Shown: positions 23,292 to 36,232, numbered from the stretch's first letter. The stretch is 64,000 nt of DNA from Nomia melanderi (GCF_051020985.1 NC_135008.1:1922001-1986000); one strand, 5' to 3'. Notes: generated from the letters alone by a model not told the origin. Translations and numbers: made by a program.

Positions 23292-24520
23292 AGAAGAAGG
23301 TAGTAGTTGACGAAGGTAAATTATGAGATAGATCGAAATGTAACGTTCGCGATGCTTAAGTATCGTATCGGTGGAATGCTAATTAGCCGAATAGCATCGT
23401 GTAAATCGTATTCAACTGTAGCCGATCGTGTGATCGTTAAACAAAACGTACGATCGCGTTCGAGGAATACACTAGGGTCTAGGGTAACACGAACAACTGG
23501 CCACGGGATAGGAACATGTTGCAATCCGAAGAATTCTGTTATGACTCACCGCGAACGCGCGTAATCGTGATTTACCGCGATGTTATAGGCAGGCTAATTA
23601 CTGGGATTTCAAAATCGCGAGTGATACTTATTGCGTGCGGAACATGTGCGGTTAAGGAGGGAACGTTCATTATTGTTAACGACTGTTATTCTGCGCGATT
23701 AGTCGCGCGAGATGATAAAACAGGCTAACTTATACGATACACATTTCAATGAGTCGACGAATAATATTTTAGATTTCGATGTTCCCTAACTTTCAAGGTT
23801 TCACGAAAAATACAAAGAATTTTGTGTTGAACTCGAGTTGACGTTAGAAATCGGAGGCTCCGAAAGCCAAGCGTTCGAACGATATCCGCGGCGGACGTTT
23901 TCGGTTTGCGCGAGTCGTTTGAGCCTCGAGCAAGCTTTGCAAGTCGGTCCAGCACGGTAAACGCGTTAAATATACACGGCGTTTAATTACTGCGCCCGTA
24001 ATTGGGCCGGTTAACGCGCCGCGCGGCGATCGGTGGCCAGAATCTGATCGGCGACGCGGCGATATCCATCTCCGCGACGAGCAACAGCGATATTAACAGC
24101 TCGGATGTCGCGTGCAGATGTCGCGGGGATATCGGGCGGGTCCGGAGCCACGTTTCTAATTAAATGTCCGGACGCACGGTATCATGAAGGCGATTCGTGT
24201 GACCGACACTCTACGAGCGAGCGAGCGAATGCGCCGAGCGCAATTGATGACCGTCCGGCGGGCATTCTTTGCATAGCGGAGGCCGCGTGTCGCGTTTCAA
24301 TTAATACGGCACGCTGCGCTAGCGGCAATTTTCTGGACAAACGATCCACGGTCCTCTGGCGTCGGTGTTTAGCGGTTGGTAGCAAGCTGCGACGCGTCCA
24401 GAGGTTTTCTTGGTATTGACTGCTTAGGACCTGGATTCAGCTCCGGGCGATGGCGACTGAACGACTCAACCCTTGCGTTGGCAACCAAGATGTCTACGTT
24501 CGTTCAAACTTCGTAATGAT
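23292..24520. other. No gene seen
   Basis: Mixed composition with a CpG-rich part at 23,830-24,420. No repeat match, no splice-bounded exon and no credible coding frame. Confidence 0.45.
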
Positions 24521-24522
24521 GG

Positions 24523-24800
24523 TGATTTCAATAAATATTCCTCCGGTTTTAAAATGTTCAGCGATTGGCGACGAATTGCGATGCAAGTTATTAATCTTGT
24601 CGTCTAGAGTCGATCCTCTAAGACTTAGCTTAAGGCTTGAGGCTAGGCTAGCTAAGCTTCACAAACACGGTGATTTACAAATATTCCTCCGGTTTTAAAA
24701 TATTTAGCGATTGGTGACGAATTGTGGAGCATTGAGTTATTAATCGTATCTAGAGTCGATCCTCTAAGATTTAGCCTAAGCCTTGAACCATAACACAATA
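24523..24800 (+). repeat. Tandem duplication of about 147 bp, two units
   Basis: Copies start at 24523 and 24670 with GTGATTT. Both contain AAATATTCCTCCGGTTTTAA, GCGATTGGxGACGAATTG and TCTAGAGTCGATCCTCTAAG. Confidence 0.85.
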
Positions 24801-27560
24801 TGTCAGTGAATTTTATCAAGTTTCCACGAGACCGTGTCTAATTGCGTACAAGACACCAGAAAAACGAATGCACCTAGGTTAGTAGGTAGCCCACAATCCG
24901 CCCAACAAAACTCCCTTGTTCTCGAGCCAGATGAAGAGCAAGGATCGCGGAGAACAAAGCAGCAAACAGTCCGAATCTACTCGATCTTCCGCCAGCAGTC
25001 TCAGCGGAGCGGTACACGTCAAGCTCGATTCCTCGCGATCCAGCGCGGAGCGAGGCGAGAGTCGGCGTTTACCCCGATCCGATCGCCGCGGGTCGAGCAC
25101 CGGTAAATCCAATTAACGACACCCGACCGCTGAGACGGCGGGAACAGGGAAAGAGGCGGAAAAGGCAGAGCTCATCGGCGGGTTATTAAAAGTTGCCGGC
25201 GCCGGTGGACGGTCGCGTGATCGAACGAAACGCCGCCGATGGAACCGTTCGCGATTCCCGGCCCGACACGAACACGTTGTTCCCGCCTGCGATTCGACGT
25301 GCCCGCATATTTTTAGATTAGACTATTTTCGAAAATGCACCGACGCGGAGTGGGGAGCGCGCGCGCGGCGAGCGAGAAAGAGAGAGAGAAGCGGCCGACC
25401 GAGGAACAGAGAAAGAAAGGAGGGAATACCGATCGTTTCTCGGCATCTCTCTTTTTTCTTCTTTCCCTCTGTTGGTATCTCCCGGCTCGTTTACGCCCAC
25501 GGTCACGGTAAAAGCAGCCAGCACCGGTAATATCCGCACAATGCACACACAGAAGAAAGGATTCCGCGGGAGGAACGAGCGGCGAAAGAGGGAGAAAAAG
25601 GGACCAGAGGGAAACCTGGTGCAAGGAAGACGGAGGGAGGCGAGGTCGATGCCGCCTTCTACTGATTTGCGAGATCACTCTCTCTTTCTGTCGCTCTCGT
25701 TCCCTCTTCCTATCTGCATCGCTCCCTCCCTCTCTTTCTCTATCTCTCTCTCTCCCTCTCTCTGTCTCCGTCTCTCCGACTCTGTTCCTCTTTTCCCGCA
25801 ATCCACCTTCCCTCCCGCTTTTTCTCTGAACGTAACTTGTCACCCTGCCAGTCCCTCCCGTTTCTGGGTTCGCTGTTCATCGGAATGCGAGGGACAGAGA
25901 GAGGACACAGTTCTCCATCGTGCTCCTCTGCAACGCGGCCAGAGAAACCGACTGATTATCTGTCCCATTGCCTCCGTCGCGGCCCTATTTATCGTTACAA
26001 TTACGGTGCCCGGCGTGCTCCTCCGCGATACCGGACTACGCTCGCTCGCTCTTCGACGGCCGATCGAGTGTATCGCGGTCTTAGCCGGTTTTCGTCGACA
26101 CTAGTCAATTTGGAGTTTGGAATTCACAAAAGTGCAACGAGAAACTAGGAAATAGATAAGGAAAATTGAGAGGGATGTGATTTTTGAAGGATGAAGTTCG
26201 TTATCGATGCTACGACACGAAATTGAAGGGTTTTCCTTGGGAAATAATCGGGAATGGTATCTATTACTTTTGGAGAATTGAAGCGAGACGCGAATAACGC
26301 GCAGACTGGGTAGGTTGACTCGCTGGGAAGCACCTTCGAGAAAGAAAGCCGCGGACGCGTCCAAAATAACGCGTGACGAGAAACATTTTTATATCCCCGC
26401 GTCCGGGCGAGCCTCGAGGATGACAAATTTCAATTACTCGCGCGCCTCGTTCCCCGTCGGCTCGGTTCTCCGAGTTATCTCGGGGCGTGCGAGTAATCGC
26501 GCGATTCCAGCGAAACCTGTCGTCAGCGGATTCCTATTCTGCGCGGCTGGTTCGAGCCTAACTTCATCGCGGCGAACGGGAACCGTGCAGTACCTCGAAT
26601 TGAATATTTCAAACACCGCGCACTTCGGTGATACTAACGATCTCTAATTTTTTAAAAACAAAGGGAAAAGATTTCCAATGTAGACCTACGAATCGAACAT
26701 TCCCTTCCATCTCTGAATTAACTCCATAACTCTTAAGAAGATCCTCGGCTACTAGTCAATTTAACGTAACTAAATCACGAAGCCAGGAACATCGCATCGA
26801 GAAATATTGACATGAAGTAGCTTTGTCTAATTTACGCGTACCCCTAATTGGAAGTTCCCAAGGAACGCCGGCTGCAAGCAATACTCGCCGAGGTGTATCT
26901 CGATATATTTCGATTGCAAAGGATTAACAAAACGATACCGGTCGAGTGGCAAATAAAAGGCCGCGAAGCTCCGAGCGCGGATCGAACCACGGAGTTCGAG
27001 CGGCGACTATTCGCGAGGAGTATTCGGAACGCGGCTCGACGACCGCGGTGCGGCGCGACGTTCATCTCGTAACTCTGAATTACCGGTTAATAATATTTCC
27101 TCCGGCCGCGGCCGGCACCGTCCTTACCAGCCCCGCCGAGTTTCCCGTTAATTGGCAGGTACCCGCGCGCGTCGATGGCAATTTAGCGTCGGATTCATTC
27201 GCCGATCAGACGTGCCGTCCCCGGCTAATTACACGCCTCGCGCGAATATTAATGAGAATCACTGCCACGGAACGACGTCCACTGCCTACTTGCCTTCATT
27301 AGAGCCTTAGAAGCGCGCGCGAGGAGCCGGCCGCGGCCGCGGGGAGCGGCCGGCTCATCGCCGGCGCGTACCGCGGCGTCCGCGTAACTGAATCACAACC
27401 GTCGCCCTCGCTAAACCGATCCGATCCGTTCCTGGTAAACGAGATTCCGTGGAAGCGGAGTCTTGACCGTGAACGTCGTTCCTTCCATCTTAACGCATCG
27501 AACGCCGGCTGAACTTCGGCTGGTAAACACGCGAGCGTCGGTGATTGTATCGATACATTT
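24801..27560. other. No gene seen; CpG-rich spacer with a CT-rich run
   Basis: Mostly CpG-rich. 25,675-25,790 is a long pyrimidine-rich (TCTCTCT) stretch, mirrored by GA-rich runs around 25,370-25,420. Frames up to 210 codons across these tracts are low-complexity (Ser/Leu/Arg) and overlap on both strands. No exon supported. Confidence 0.45.
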
Positions 27561-27835
27561 TTAACCTTTAGCACTGCAGGTTGTTTTGTAATCTATCGGC
27601 GACTGCGGATAATTTTTGTAGTATTCCTAGCGAAAATTGGAAATGCTATAACATTTCTTCCATCTTTTATTTTTCTTAGTACAAAATTTGGATGTGCGGA
27701 GAATCGAATTATTTTACTAAGACTTCAATTAACTTATAACTCAGTTTGCGTGTTCCTAAATTTCTTTAATTTCTCAGAGATTTCTCAGAGAAACGTCTGT
27801 TATCTCTAATAATTAAAAAATGAAGAAATCAGGGT
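27561..27835 (+). mobile_element. Family I dispersed repeat (TTAA-ended)
   Basis: Starts TTAACCTTTAGCACTGCAGG followed by TTGTTTTGTAATCTATCGGC. It matches 41979-42235 over the whole length, with AGTATTCCTAxCGAAAATT and TTAGTACAAAATTxGGATG. The right end is unclear here. Confidence 0.7.
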
Positions 27836-28399
27836 CGTTATGAACCGTCTGACAGTTTCAGCGTCGAACATCGAAGTTTTCGACGCTACGAAAGGAACGA
27901 ACGACGTGTCAATCTCCCGTTATTCGAACGATTGAACTGCTCATCTGCAGCTTTCAATTGTAGATATCAAGGAGAAAGCAGCGGTAGGATCGAACTGCAG
28001 GAAAGCTCGGCGAAGGAAGAAGGTTGCGACGAGCAACAGTGTTTACTCTCGAGGACGCCGTTCCCGATCCGAAGAAACCAGGCCACGGAGATCTCTCTTT
28101 CCCTTTCGTCGATACGACGTTTTCCTCCGACGATCCGACTCGAGACGACGTCGCATCGAATTCTATTAGTTATAATATCTCCAACAGTTATCCTTCAACA
28201 ATACTCAGTCTTATCGTCCTTCGCCAAAGTTATCTAACGAAACTGGATGACTAAGTAATTCAAGTCTATAACATACCACTCATCTCCGAACATCAACGAT
28301 CAACGCTACCACGAAACATCAGTAAACAACCCATACCATCATCTCCCTTCACCTCTCTCGAAACATTGAACGAATCGAACGTCCGTCGAAAGCGACGCA

Positions 28400-29300
28400 A
28401 TTCACGGAACTGTCGCACTCGGCCCTAGAAATGCAGAATCTGAAAACAAGCCTCGCGTCATTCGATCTTCGATCCCGTCCGACTTGACCGACAGCCGACG
28501 CGAGGCGAGCCGCTCGCGTCCGCCTCGGTTCGATTTATCGGCGGCGAAGGGATGAATCGGCCGGCGGGGTGTAGGCCGGGGCTGCGGGCGGGGGAGGCGC
28601 GTAAACGGGCAGGAGGGCGACGCTTGCATAAAGTGGTGGAAAATTCGGGTTGAAACCTGTGAAAGCGGGGAAAGAAGATCAATAAAGTGGTATGCCACAC
28701 TGTCGGTGCCGCCGGTGGTGTGCTGTGTTGTAGTAGCGGGTGGCTGGCTGGTGTGTATTATTAAGCGGAGGTGTGGAGCCGGGCGAGGAGGAGGAGGAGG
28801 AGGAGCAGCGCTCCCGGCGGGGCCGCGGCGCGCGCGCGGGGGGGAGGAGCAGCGAAGATAAAGGGGGACGGATGGAGTGACGATAGATGAGAGAGGCGAA
28901 CGCCGCGGCGGGGGATGAACGCGGATAAAGCGCGATACCGGCGACACTGGGGCGAGCGAGAGGCGAGACCATCTCGAGATACCGGCGACGAGAGGGACGG
29001 AGAGGAGCGGAGAAGTGCCGAGAGAGAGAGACGGGGATCGACGGAATCGAAGGAGCGACGCGGGGACGAGGGCGGCGGGACGGGGACGGGGGATGGAGAG
29101 GGCCTCGGCACGGAAGAGGGCGAGCGGAAAATATGGAACAAGCGTAATAAAAACTCGCGGAGGAGGAAGAAGCCTCGGTTAGGCAACCCGAGAAACCGCG
29201 CTGCGCTTCGATGGACTTTCAACCCTTCCCGTATCGCCGCCGCCGCCGCCTTTCCCTTAACCGCTTCGTACCGGAATTTTGTTTGGCTTAACTTCTCATC
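28400..29300. other. GC-rich purine-rich patch, no supported gene
   Basis: CpG-rich with GGA and GGGGA runs (GGAGGAGG at 28783-28806) and a GCC run near 29235. A 161-codon plus frame (28915-29400) is Arg/Gly/Glu-rich, as expected from the purine bias. It could be a promoter-like region, but I see no specific core element. Confidence 0.4.
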
Positions 29301-29583
29301 TACAACGAAGTCGTTTTTTCTGGGGAGTCAGGTACGGGGTTCTTGGATGTTAGAGAATGAGATGGCGTTGCTAGATGAGTTTCGCTGGGGAGAGATTTGA
29401 GAGATGCGATGGGGAAACGAATTTTGCTGGAGCTATGGGATGTGTGTAGTTAAGTAATTCGGTTTCAACCGTTTGTGGAAGGTTTTTAGAATTGTGTACA
29501 AGCTTCGATAGACGAAGCTAAATTATCTGCCGCTTAATTAGTAGAAAAGGGAACTACGTGCTGATCTGTAGCAGTTCTAGTAA

Positions 29584-29806
29584 TTAACCCTTTGGAAATA
29601 TTCAACGTTTTCTGACGAGATACAGGTTGTATTGTTTGAAAATAATTTAACGATAATTCATAGATAAATTAAGCGACAGAGGTGTTTTATTTAAATATTT
29701 CATGTAGCAGTGCAAACTTCTGTTTGAAATGTTAAATATTCGACTTAGTTTTGTTGTATCGAATCATGTGGTGACTGAGAGTCACCTCTCGAGTGCAAAG
29801 GGTTAA
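29584..29806. mobile_element. Family A MITE, complete 223-bp copy
   Basis: The left end TTAACCCTTTGGAAATATTC has lost part of the terminal repeat. The right end CTCGAGTGCAAAGGGTTAA is intact and carries GGTGACTGAGAGTCACC. The interior AATAATTTAACGATAATTCA and ATGTTAAATATTCGACTTAG resemble the copy at 47181 read in reverse. Confidence 0.85.
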
Positions 29807-29854
29807 GATATGTATAATGGATCGAGATAGGGGGTATTGTATTAAAACAGAGAT

Positions 29855-30330
29855 GTTCCTTAATTCGACTGTAATTTTTCTCTAGGTCAGTCGAAGCAAA
29901 TATCATTGTTTCTCTCTTCCTTAATTCGACTAATTTCTCTTTAGGTCAGTTAAAACAAATATCTTTGTTCCTTTGTTCCTCGATTCCACTGTAATTTCTC
30001 TTTAGGTCAGTTAAAACAAATATCTTTGTTTCTTTGTTCCTTGATTCAACTGTAATTTCTCTTTAAATCGTTTGAAACAAATATCTTTATACCTTAATCC
30101 TTCTTCATATTTACTTCTTACATCGCATTAGCTCGAGCACACCTCACAAATACACTCCAGTCTAATAAACCGATGAAAATGCAAAGGGTTAATTCAACAG
30201 TGACTTTTCTTTAGGTCAGTTGAAAGAAACATCTTTATACCTTAATCCTTCTTCATCTTTCCTTCTTACATCGCATTAGCTCAAACACATCTGATAAATC
30301 CACTCGAATCCACTAATAAACGGATGAAAA
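29855..30330 (+). repeat. Compound tandem repeat (60-70 bp units within a larger duplication)
   Basis: A unit TTCCTTxATTCxACTGTAAT followed by TTCTCTTTAGGTCAGT and AAACAAATATCTTTGTT repeats four to five times at 29855-30090. A longer segment (CTTAATCCTTCTTCAT to CxGATGAAAAT, about 140 bp) is then duplicated at 30090-30185 and 30235-30330. Each small unit carries a pyrimidine tract ending TTTAG before GT, which resembles a 3' splice site on the plus strand. Confidence 0.85.
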
Positions 30331-31163
30331 TTCCCATCAGTTCGCCAGCACGAAATTCCGCGAGGCCTCGAATTGTCGTCGGCCGCGGCGACCGTCGAGG
30401 ACGCGGGCCGGGGCGAGCCGATTTAGTGGAGCGGCAAGACGAAAAGCGTGCGCGGTGCACCGTCCGCGGCACGGTCTACTTAGCAACGCAGTTTTCCGCA
30501 TGGTTTACACGCGGAGTGGACGACGCGCGATGGGAAGAGGCGAATTAGAAATCCGTTCTACATACTTACGCCGCTGTAAAGGCCCCGCGTCGTTCCTGCG
30601 AGTGTGTCTCGACCTCTCCGCCGCCGCCGATCCGGGCGAGATCGTTTTTTCTATTGGGAGCATCGTTAATTAAGCGAGCTCGCGGGCCGAGCTAACTGTA
30701 AACGAAATTAACGCGCGCACCGTGTCCGTTCGGATCGGGAGAAATCGCCGATGATTTTCCGTCGATGCACCGTCCGCAGTGACACCGGGGATCGAGCCTG
30801 CGCGCGCGCGCGCTGTTCGAGGGAAACGGGTTAATTACGGCCGATCCGCGATCAAAGCTACCCGTAAACGGCGGAAACCGCTGGGCTCGCGAACGTGATA
30901 ATTCCGCGGCTCGCGAATCGAAGAACGAACGTGACCGAGTACGATACCGGCGCTCTCTCTCCTCCGACGCGCGGCAGCGTATGACGATCCCGTGCCGCGC
31001 GGAACGCGACAAATGTAACGCTGGATTGTTCCAGTCGGGTTATTATCGCTGCATGTTTGTCCTGATGAATGTCGCCCTTTTGTGGCGCGCTGTTCGGCGT
31101 GTAGCGGAGTTAAATAATCGTTAGCCGAGTCAATTGAAGTAGTTTGATTTAGTTATGCGAAGC
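30331..31163. other. No gene seen; CpG-rich spacer
   Basis: CpG-rich to about 31,010 with a GCGCGCGCGC run at about 30,801. A minus-strand GTAAGTATG at about 30,565-30,573 follows ACAG by four bases, but lacks a pyrimidine tract. No exon called. Confidence 0.4.
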
Positions 31164-31478
31164 GTCAACCCTTAGCGGTCCTATGTCAGACTCGATGTTC
31201 TGTTTTACTGCAACTCCTACCTGTTTTAACAATTTTCCTGTATTTATTTGTAGTATCACAATTGTATTTAAAGGTAACATCTCAATGACTCACTGAGGTC
31301 AACTTATATCATTGTACATAGAAGAACTTAGATATATTATTATGTAATATATTTTAAATAGATAATCAATTCGAATTAAATTGAAATTTTTTCAATGCTG
31401 TGGTAATTAGAGAAATTGCATAGCTAAGTGTCTTTATAGAAAAACGAGATTTCACGTTACCGGTACGCAACGTGTTAA
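31164..31478 (+). mobile_element. Family B MITE, 315 bp
   Basis: The left end is TCAACCCTTAGCGGTCC (TTAA decayed to TCAA). The right end is CCGGTACGCAACGTGTTAA, a partial inverse. The first 65 bp recur at 22885-22945, and the right end recurs at 7059-7078. The AT-rich interior has no coding frame. Confidence 0.75.
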
Positions 31479-31560
31479 GAGAGCGAGCTGCGACACGCGA
31501 GAAAGCGTTGCACGATTGTAGTCGTTACAGGATTAATTCGACTGTTCTCGATTGTCAAAT

Positions 31561-31563
<3 letters not shown>

Positions 31564-31595
<32 letters not shown>
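31564..31595. repeat. CT dinucleotide microsatellite
   Basis: About 15 uninterrupted CT units. Confidence 0.95.
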
Positions 31596-31596
<1 letters not shown>

Positions 31597-32125
31597 GTCG
31601 GTGTATTTTTCACGTTGGCGAACGCTCCGGCCAGCCGGGCTTTTGCCGGATCACCGGGGAAATCGGAGATCGAGATGCAAATCGGGAAACAGATGATCGA
31701 CCGCGGGAAACGAATAGGTTTCGGGGAATAGGTTGCGGGGAATATTCGCTGCGGATTCCGGCTGTCGCGGTGCGGCGCGTCGGAGAAATGAAGAGATAAG
31801 GCGGAGAGGAGCGTGACTGTTAAGGCGCCTTTACACGGCGGAACGTGCGGCGACGCATCGCTGCGAGCGATGGGCTCGAGTCTTCCGAGGCTTCGCGATG
31901 CGCGCTGCATTCGATCGGAAAGTGCTAAAGGCTCGATAGAGGCGCGCGAGAACGAAAACGTCAGGTTCGGCGTTTCCCTTTGGGTTCACGAAATGTGTAG
32001 ATTTATATGGATGGAATGACATAAGTAAGTATATAACAAGAATATGCGATATAATGTAATATGGTGATAATTACTCGATAGAAAGGATATATAATATAAT
32101 ACACAATAACCCATTGAGCTTCTAC

Positions 32126-32334
32126 TTAACACTAGAACTACTAGTCAAAATGACTGGTTTCGATTTTTTTCTCTAGGAATTATTGATATCTTCGAAGCAT
32201 TGAATATTCGAAATGAAAATAGTTTCATTTGAGTACTATAATGAATATCTGAAGAAACTGAAAATAATCTATCGTTACAATTTTTGTAGGAATTGCATAT
32301 TAATCGAATTAATGCTCGGCAGTTCTAGCGTTAA
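32126..32334 (+). mobile_element. Family D MITE, intact 209-bp copy
   Basis: TTAACACTAGAACTACTAGT at the left and CAGTTCTAGCGTTAA at the right are inverted ends with TTAA outside. The interior has GAAGCATTGAATATTCGAAA and TGAGTACTATAATGAATATC. It serves as the reference for the copies at 9601, 35098 and 57098. The TTAA sites fit piggyBac-type integration. No transposase frame. Confidence 0.9.
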
Positions 32335-35097
32335 TAAAGGAGTTTGTTATTCACGCGATCTTTTTAACTGGTAAACTACTGCCTTCACCTTATTACTGTT
32401 TTACTCGCGCGAACTCGCGCGATTGCTGCGAGAAGCGACGAAAGTCTCCTACCCGGAAACCGTTCGACAAAAGAAAGGGTCGGCATTCGATGGAAAGTCG
32501 GAGAAATAGTAAAACTAAAGCACGGCTTCGCGGCTGCGAGGGTGAAAGGGCGACGGAAGATGCTCGCAGGCGGATGCTCGCGAGGCAAAGCGAGCGGAGG
32601 CGGAGGGTAAGCCGAGAGAGCAGCCCTCGAACGCTTGAACGTTCAAGAGGGCGTAGGAAAACGCGAAGTCGATTGCGTGCGTCGGTCGCTCGGGGCTCGC
32701 TCGTGTTTCGATTGCCGCGGCGAACACTCCCGGATGATTTTAAGAAGCGGAATCTCGCCGTATGAACGACTGCGAGCGAAACGCGAGCGAATGTTCCATC
32801 GCGGAACGTTCCATCCAACCGCGATCTTTCGCTGGGCGGAACAAACTGCGCGAGCAGATTGTCCACAGGATTGTGCCGTTTATTTTTTCACTGCATAAAA
32901 CAATTAACCCCTTGGCTGTTAGTGCCCACAGGCGCTCGAAACGTTCGGTTTCGACTGTTGGCGCTCGAGGCGATAGTGTTATCGACAATAACTGCGGCAA
33001 AGCTCGCCGAGATCTGACGTAAGAGAATTTTAATTCGATGATTACACGTTCCGTTAGTCGTATATTTAGCGAACGCGATTATCTTAGATTGGCTTAGTTC
33101 AACCTAAGCCAGTGTTCTCGTTTCAATGGACTATTCGAAACACGTTGAAATTCTAGCCGAAGGGTCAAACATAAAATTTGTACAACTCTACCTGTCGCTC
33201 TGGGGTACACTGATTAAACGAAGCTCGAACTATCGCTCTGCAGTTACAGAAGTAGCGAGACAATTTCCCGGTTTCGTTCTGAAAAATTCGAGTCTAAAGC
33301 TCCGACGGTCCAATCGGCGTACTTGAAACGGGGTGCAGGTTCTATCCATCTTGCCGCATCTCCGGATCCCTCAACCGTTCGAGGGGTTGTCAAAGGGAGG
33401 GAAAAAACCGCGGCAACCCCGTCACTTCGACGGGACCCGACGGCAGCGGCGACGCTTTCCGTCGATCACGTTCTCGCGCGAAGATCAACCACCCTCCGAA
33501 CCCTTGGCAGTCGCCACTCGTCGAGCGAAATCCCCCCTAACACCGGCTAGAACTCTTTCGCCCGCTCGCTCGCTCGGTTCTTTCCTTTCCGCCCCCACTA
33601 TCCGACGACGGGTGATGGCCACGCGACCAATGGTGGGAGGAGAAAGGGAATACATCTCTCGGCGAGCAGCTTTCCGGTTTTTTCCTTCGACACCGCCGGC
33701 TCGTTTCCGGACTGCTCACCGCTCTCTCCGGGCAGAGCCGCAAGGAAATCCATACTCAGGGTGCGCCGCGCGTACGTGTTTTCTCGGGGGACGAGTCCTC
33801 CACCAATTCGGTTAATAGCCGTGTCTGATTTATCGGGCCCCGTCGCTGGCAACCGATCCTCTCCTCTTGTCTTCCTCGCGGACGGACCTCGCCGCCCTGG
33901 CACGCGGAGCTCGGCGAGAATGGAAAATTGATCGACCAGCGGAATTCGATGGGGATACTCGGTGTTTATGGGATTGATGCGGTTGTTAATGCGAAATACA
34001 AGCTACTTATTGTCAATCTCTAATGATTGGTTTCTATATGCTAAGTTTTGGGAATAGAATTAGAATAGAATTGGTAGACGACTCTTTGTAATGAATGCAA
34101 TGAAGAGTATTGCACTCTGAGCAATTTGTGTCTTTTCGTATTCTGTGCGTTTTCTGCGAGATTGTCTCAGGTTTCTAGGCGAAACTAGATCGTTTCCAGT
34201 GATCAAGGAGAATAGAAAATTGATCGATTCGAGGAAGCAAATGACCAGAGGATATTTATTCCGAGCAGAATATTCCAATGAAAGAGGACTTCCGACGATT
34301 CTTTCGTATATTAACTATCGACGGATATGTGACGCGATGCTAGAATAGACGACGGAATATAATTCCAGCAGCGATAAAGCGTTTGTCCCCATGCTCGACG
34401 GTGCAGGGAATAATTTCCAGCGATCGTCCTTCGGCAGCGAGATGTGGAATTATTCGCGTATCAATCGAACGATGAGATTCACGCTCGGAATGCACTCGGT
34501 CAGGTGATATATCCATCTAATCTCGCGGGAAAAACGTATCCGCGGAGTAACGGAACAGCGGTTCCGAACACCTCCGCCGTAAATTATCCCTCCAATGCGC
34601 GTGGATTTAACGGCGACCATATACCCGAGCATTATTACTTTCTTTTCAGCCCGCCTCGCCTACAGTCTCGGAGCAGCGCCTCTTCGAATTCTTCGGGAAA
34701 CGATTTCCTTCGCTCGGACATCGCACTTCGGAAGACAATTTCGCTCGCGGAAGTTCGGGATAATTGAAATCAACTCGTGGATAGTTCTAGTAACGACTAC
34801 AAAAGCATCCGGTATTAGCTTAGCAAGAGAAACTGCCAACGAATGCGTAAAGAGCAACAGTTGAACCTTATTTACATATTTTATCTTTCGAAATTCAAAA
34901 CTGCGGTTCGCTTTTCCTGTGTAAATGAAAAGCTATTGTTAAGGATAAGGATGCACTTTTGCAGTCGAGAGACTTTCGGTCAACCGGTTAAAAGTTGAAC
35001 ATTAAACTTTGTAATATATCTATTACATGTATCTATGAAACTACACATCTTCAATGTTCAATGTTAAAACTACTACTGACTCCTCGATTCTGCAATG
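32335..35097. other. No gene seen; CpG-rich then mixed spacer
   Basis: 32,400-33,900 is CpG-rich with frames up to 160 codons lacking protein-like patterns. An isolated acceptor-like TTACTTTCTTTTCAG ends at about 34649 on the plus strand, but the following frames end soon and no donor follows. An isolated TTAACCCCTTGGC occurs at about 32905. Confidence 0.45.
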
Positions 35098-35372
35098 ACA
35101 CTAGAACTACCGAGCATTTAACCCTTTGCACTCGAAAGTTTTCCACTTGAAATATTCTATAGTTTCTAATTAGATACAGACGAGATTCTTTAAAATGAAT
35201 TTAACGAGAAATCATACATAAATTAGGTAACAAAACTATTTTCCTGTAATATTTCTTGAGTACATTCATCATAGTACTCAAACGAGGCTATTTATTTTCA
35301 GAATCATTTCGATTTTGAAAAAAAAAACAATTGAAACCGTCATTTTGACTGGTACAGTAGTTCTAGTGTTAA
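35098..35372 (-). mobile_element. Family D MITE interrupted by a family A insertion
   Basis: The left end ACACTAGAACTACCGAGCAT stops at an internal TTAA that is uninterrupted in the copy at 57098. Family A sequence (TTAACCCTTTGCACTCGA onward) fills 35118 to about 35256. Family D resumes as ATTCATCATAGTACTC and ends GTTCTAGTGTTAA. The right end of the inserted family A copy has been deleted. Confidence 0.85.
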
Positions 35373-35421
35373 GACAATGGACATTCCTCGGAATCATCAA
35401 AGAAACCCTCGTAGCAAGGAA

Positions 35422-35640
35422 AACCAAATCGGGCGACAGTATTTTATACATCAACTTAACAATGAATTTTCTCGGTGGCGTATCGGAGGAACCGAATTCT
35501 GTTAGATGAGATAAATACAGAAGTGACAGTAGTATAATTGTTACGAAGAGTCTCAACCTTTTGCTTTCCGTTCTATTAATAAAACTGTTCCGCTCGCATG
35601 ACAGTTTCAGTGAGTGTTTACTTGTCAATCAACGTGTTAA
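35422..35640 (+). mobile_element. Family E MITE, left end decayed
   Basis: From AAATCGGGCGACAG it follows the minus strand of the copy at 21804 nearly base for base (AATGAATTTTCTCGGTGGCG, TAATTGTTACGAAG) and ends GTCAATCAACGTGTTAA. The outer left inverted repeat is missing. Confidence 0.8.
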
Positions 35641-36179
35641 ATGCCAATATTCTTGCTCATTAATTTTACCATCAACATTCCACACAACAGTTCCACTCTA
35701 CAAAACCGAGTGTTCGTAGTCGCCTCTCGACGGCGAAGGGCCAAGAAGTAAACTTCATCGGAAGAAAGTTCCAACACCGTTCCCCGCCGAGAGATCCCCT
35801 CTCTCGATCGAAGATCGCTACCGATCGCCGGCGAGATCGACTGCGGCGTCCGGTTAATCCGAAAAGCGTTGCGGCCGTTTCTCGCCCTGGGGGTTAGCCG
35901 GTCGGTCGTTCCGGCACTCCGGCGTCGTCGGTTCTTTCGTTGGCCGCGTCGGGTGGTTGGATAGGTGGTTGGGCAGGCGAGTCGCGGTGGTAGGTAGAGA
36001 GAGCGTAGGCGGCGGGTGGGAAAGGCAGTAGGTGCCTTCCATGTTATGCAGCCCCACCACCGCCGCTGTCCTGACCAACCGGCTGTTTACTGTTTGGCCT
36101 CCCGGGATATCGATCCCAGTGGCGTAGGAACCGGCAACCTAGGGCCACCCCGACACGCCGGGAGCGAGGAGGGATGAGG

Positions 36180-36232
36180 CAGAGCGAGAGGGAGAAAGAG
36201 ACAGAGAGAGAAAGAGAGAGAGAGAGAGGGAG
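36180..36232. repeat. GA-rich tract
   Basis: AGAGAGAGAAAGAGAGAGAG-type low-complexity sequence. Confidence 0.9.

Noticed and set aside
30560..30580. Possible four-base microexon on the minus strand (ACAG, four bases, GTAAGTATG)
   Set aside because: The upstream sequence is GC-rich without a pyrimidine tract, unlike the two ratchet sites.
34635..34780. Plus-strand acceptor-like TTACTTTCTTTTCAG followed by an open frame
   Set aside because: No donor follows and no frame shows a recognisable protein. One splice-like signal is not enough.
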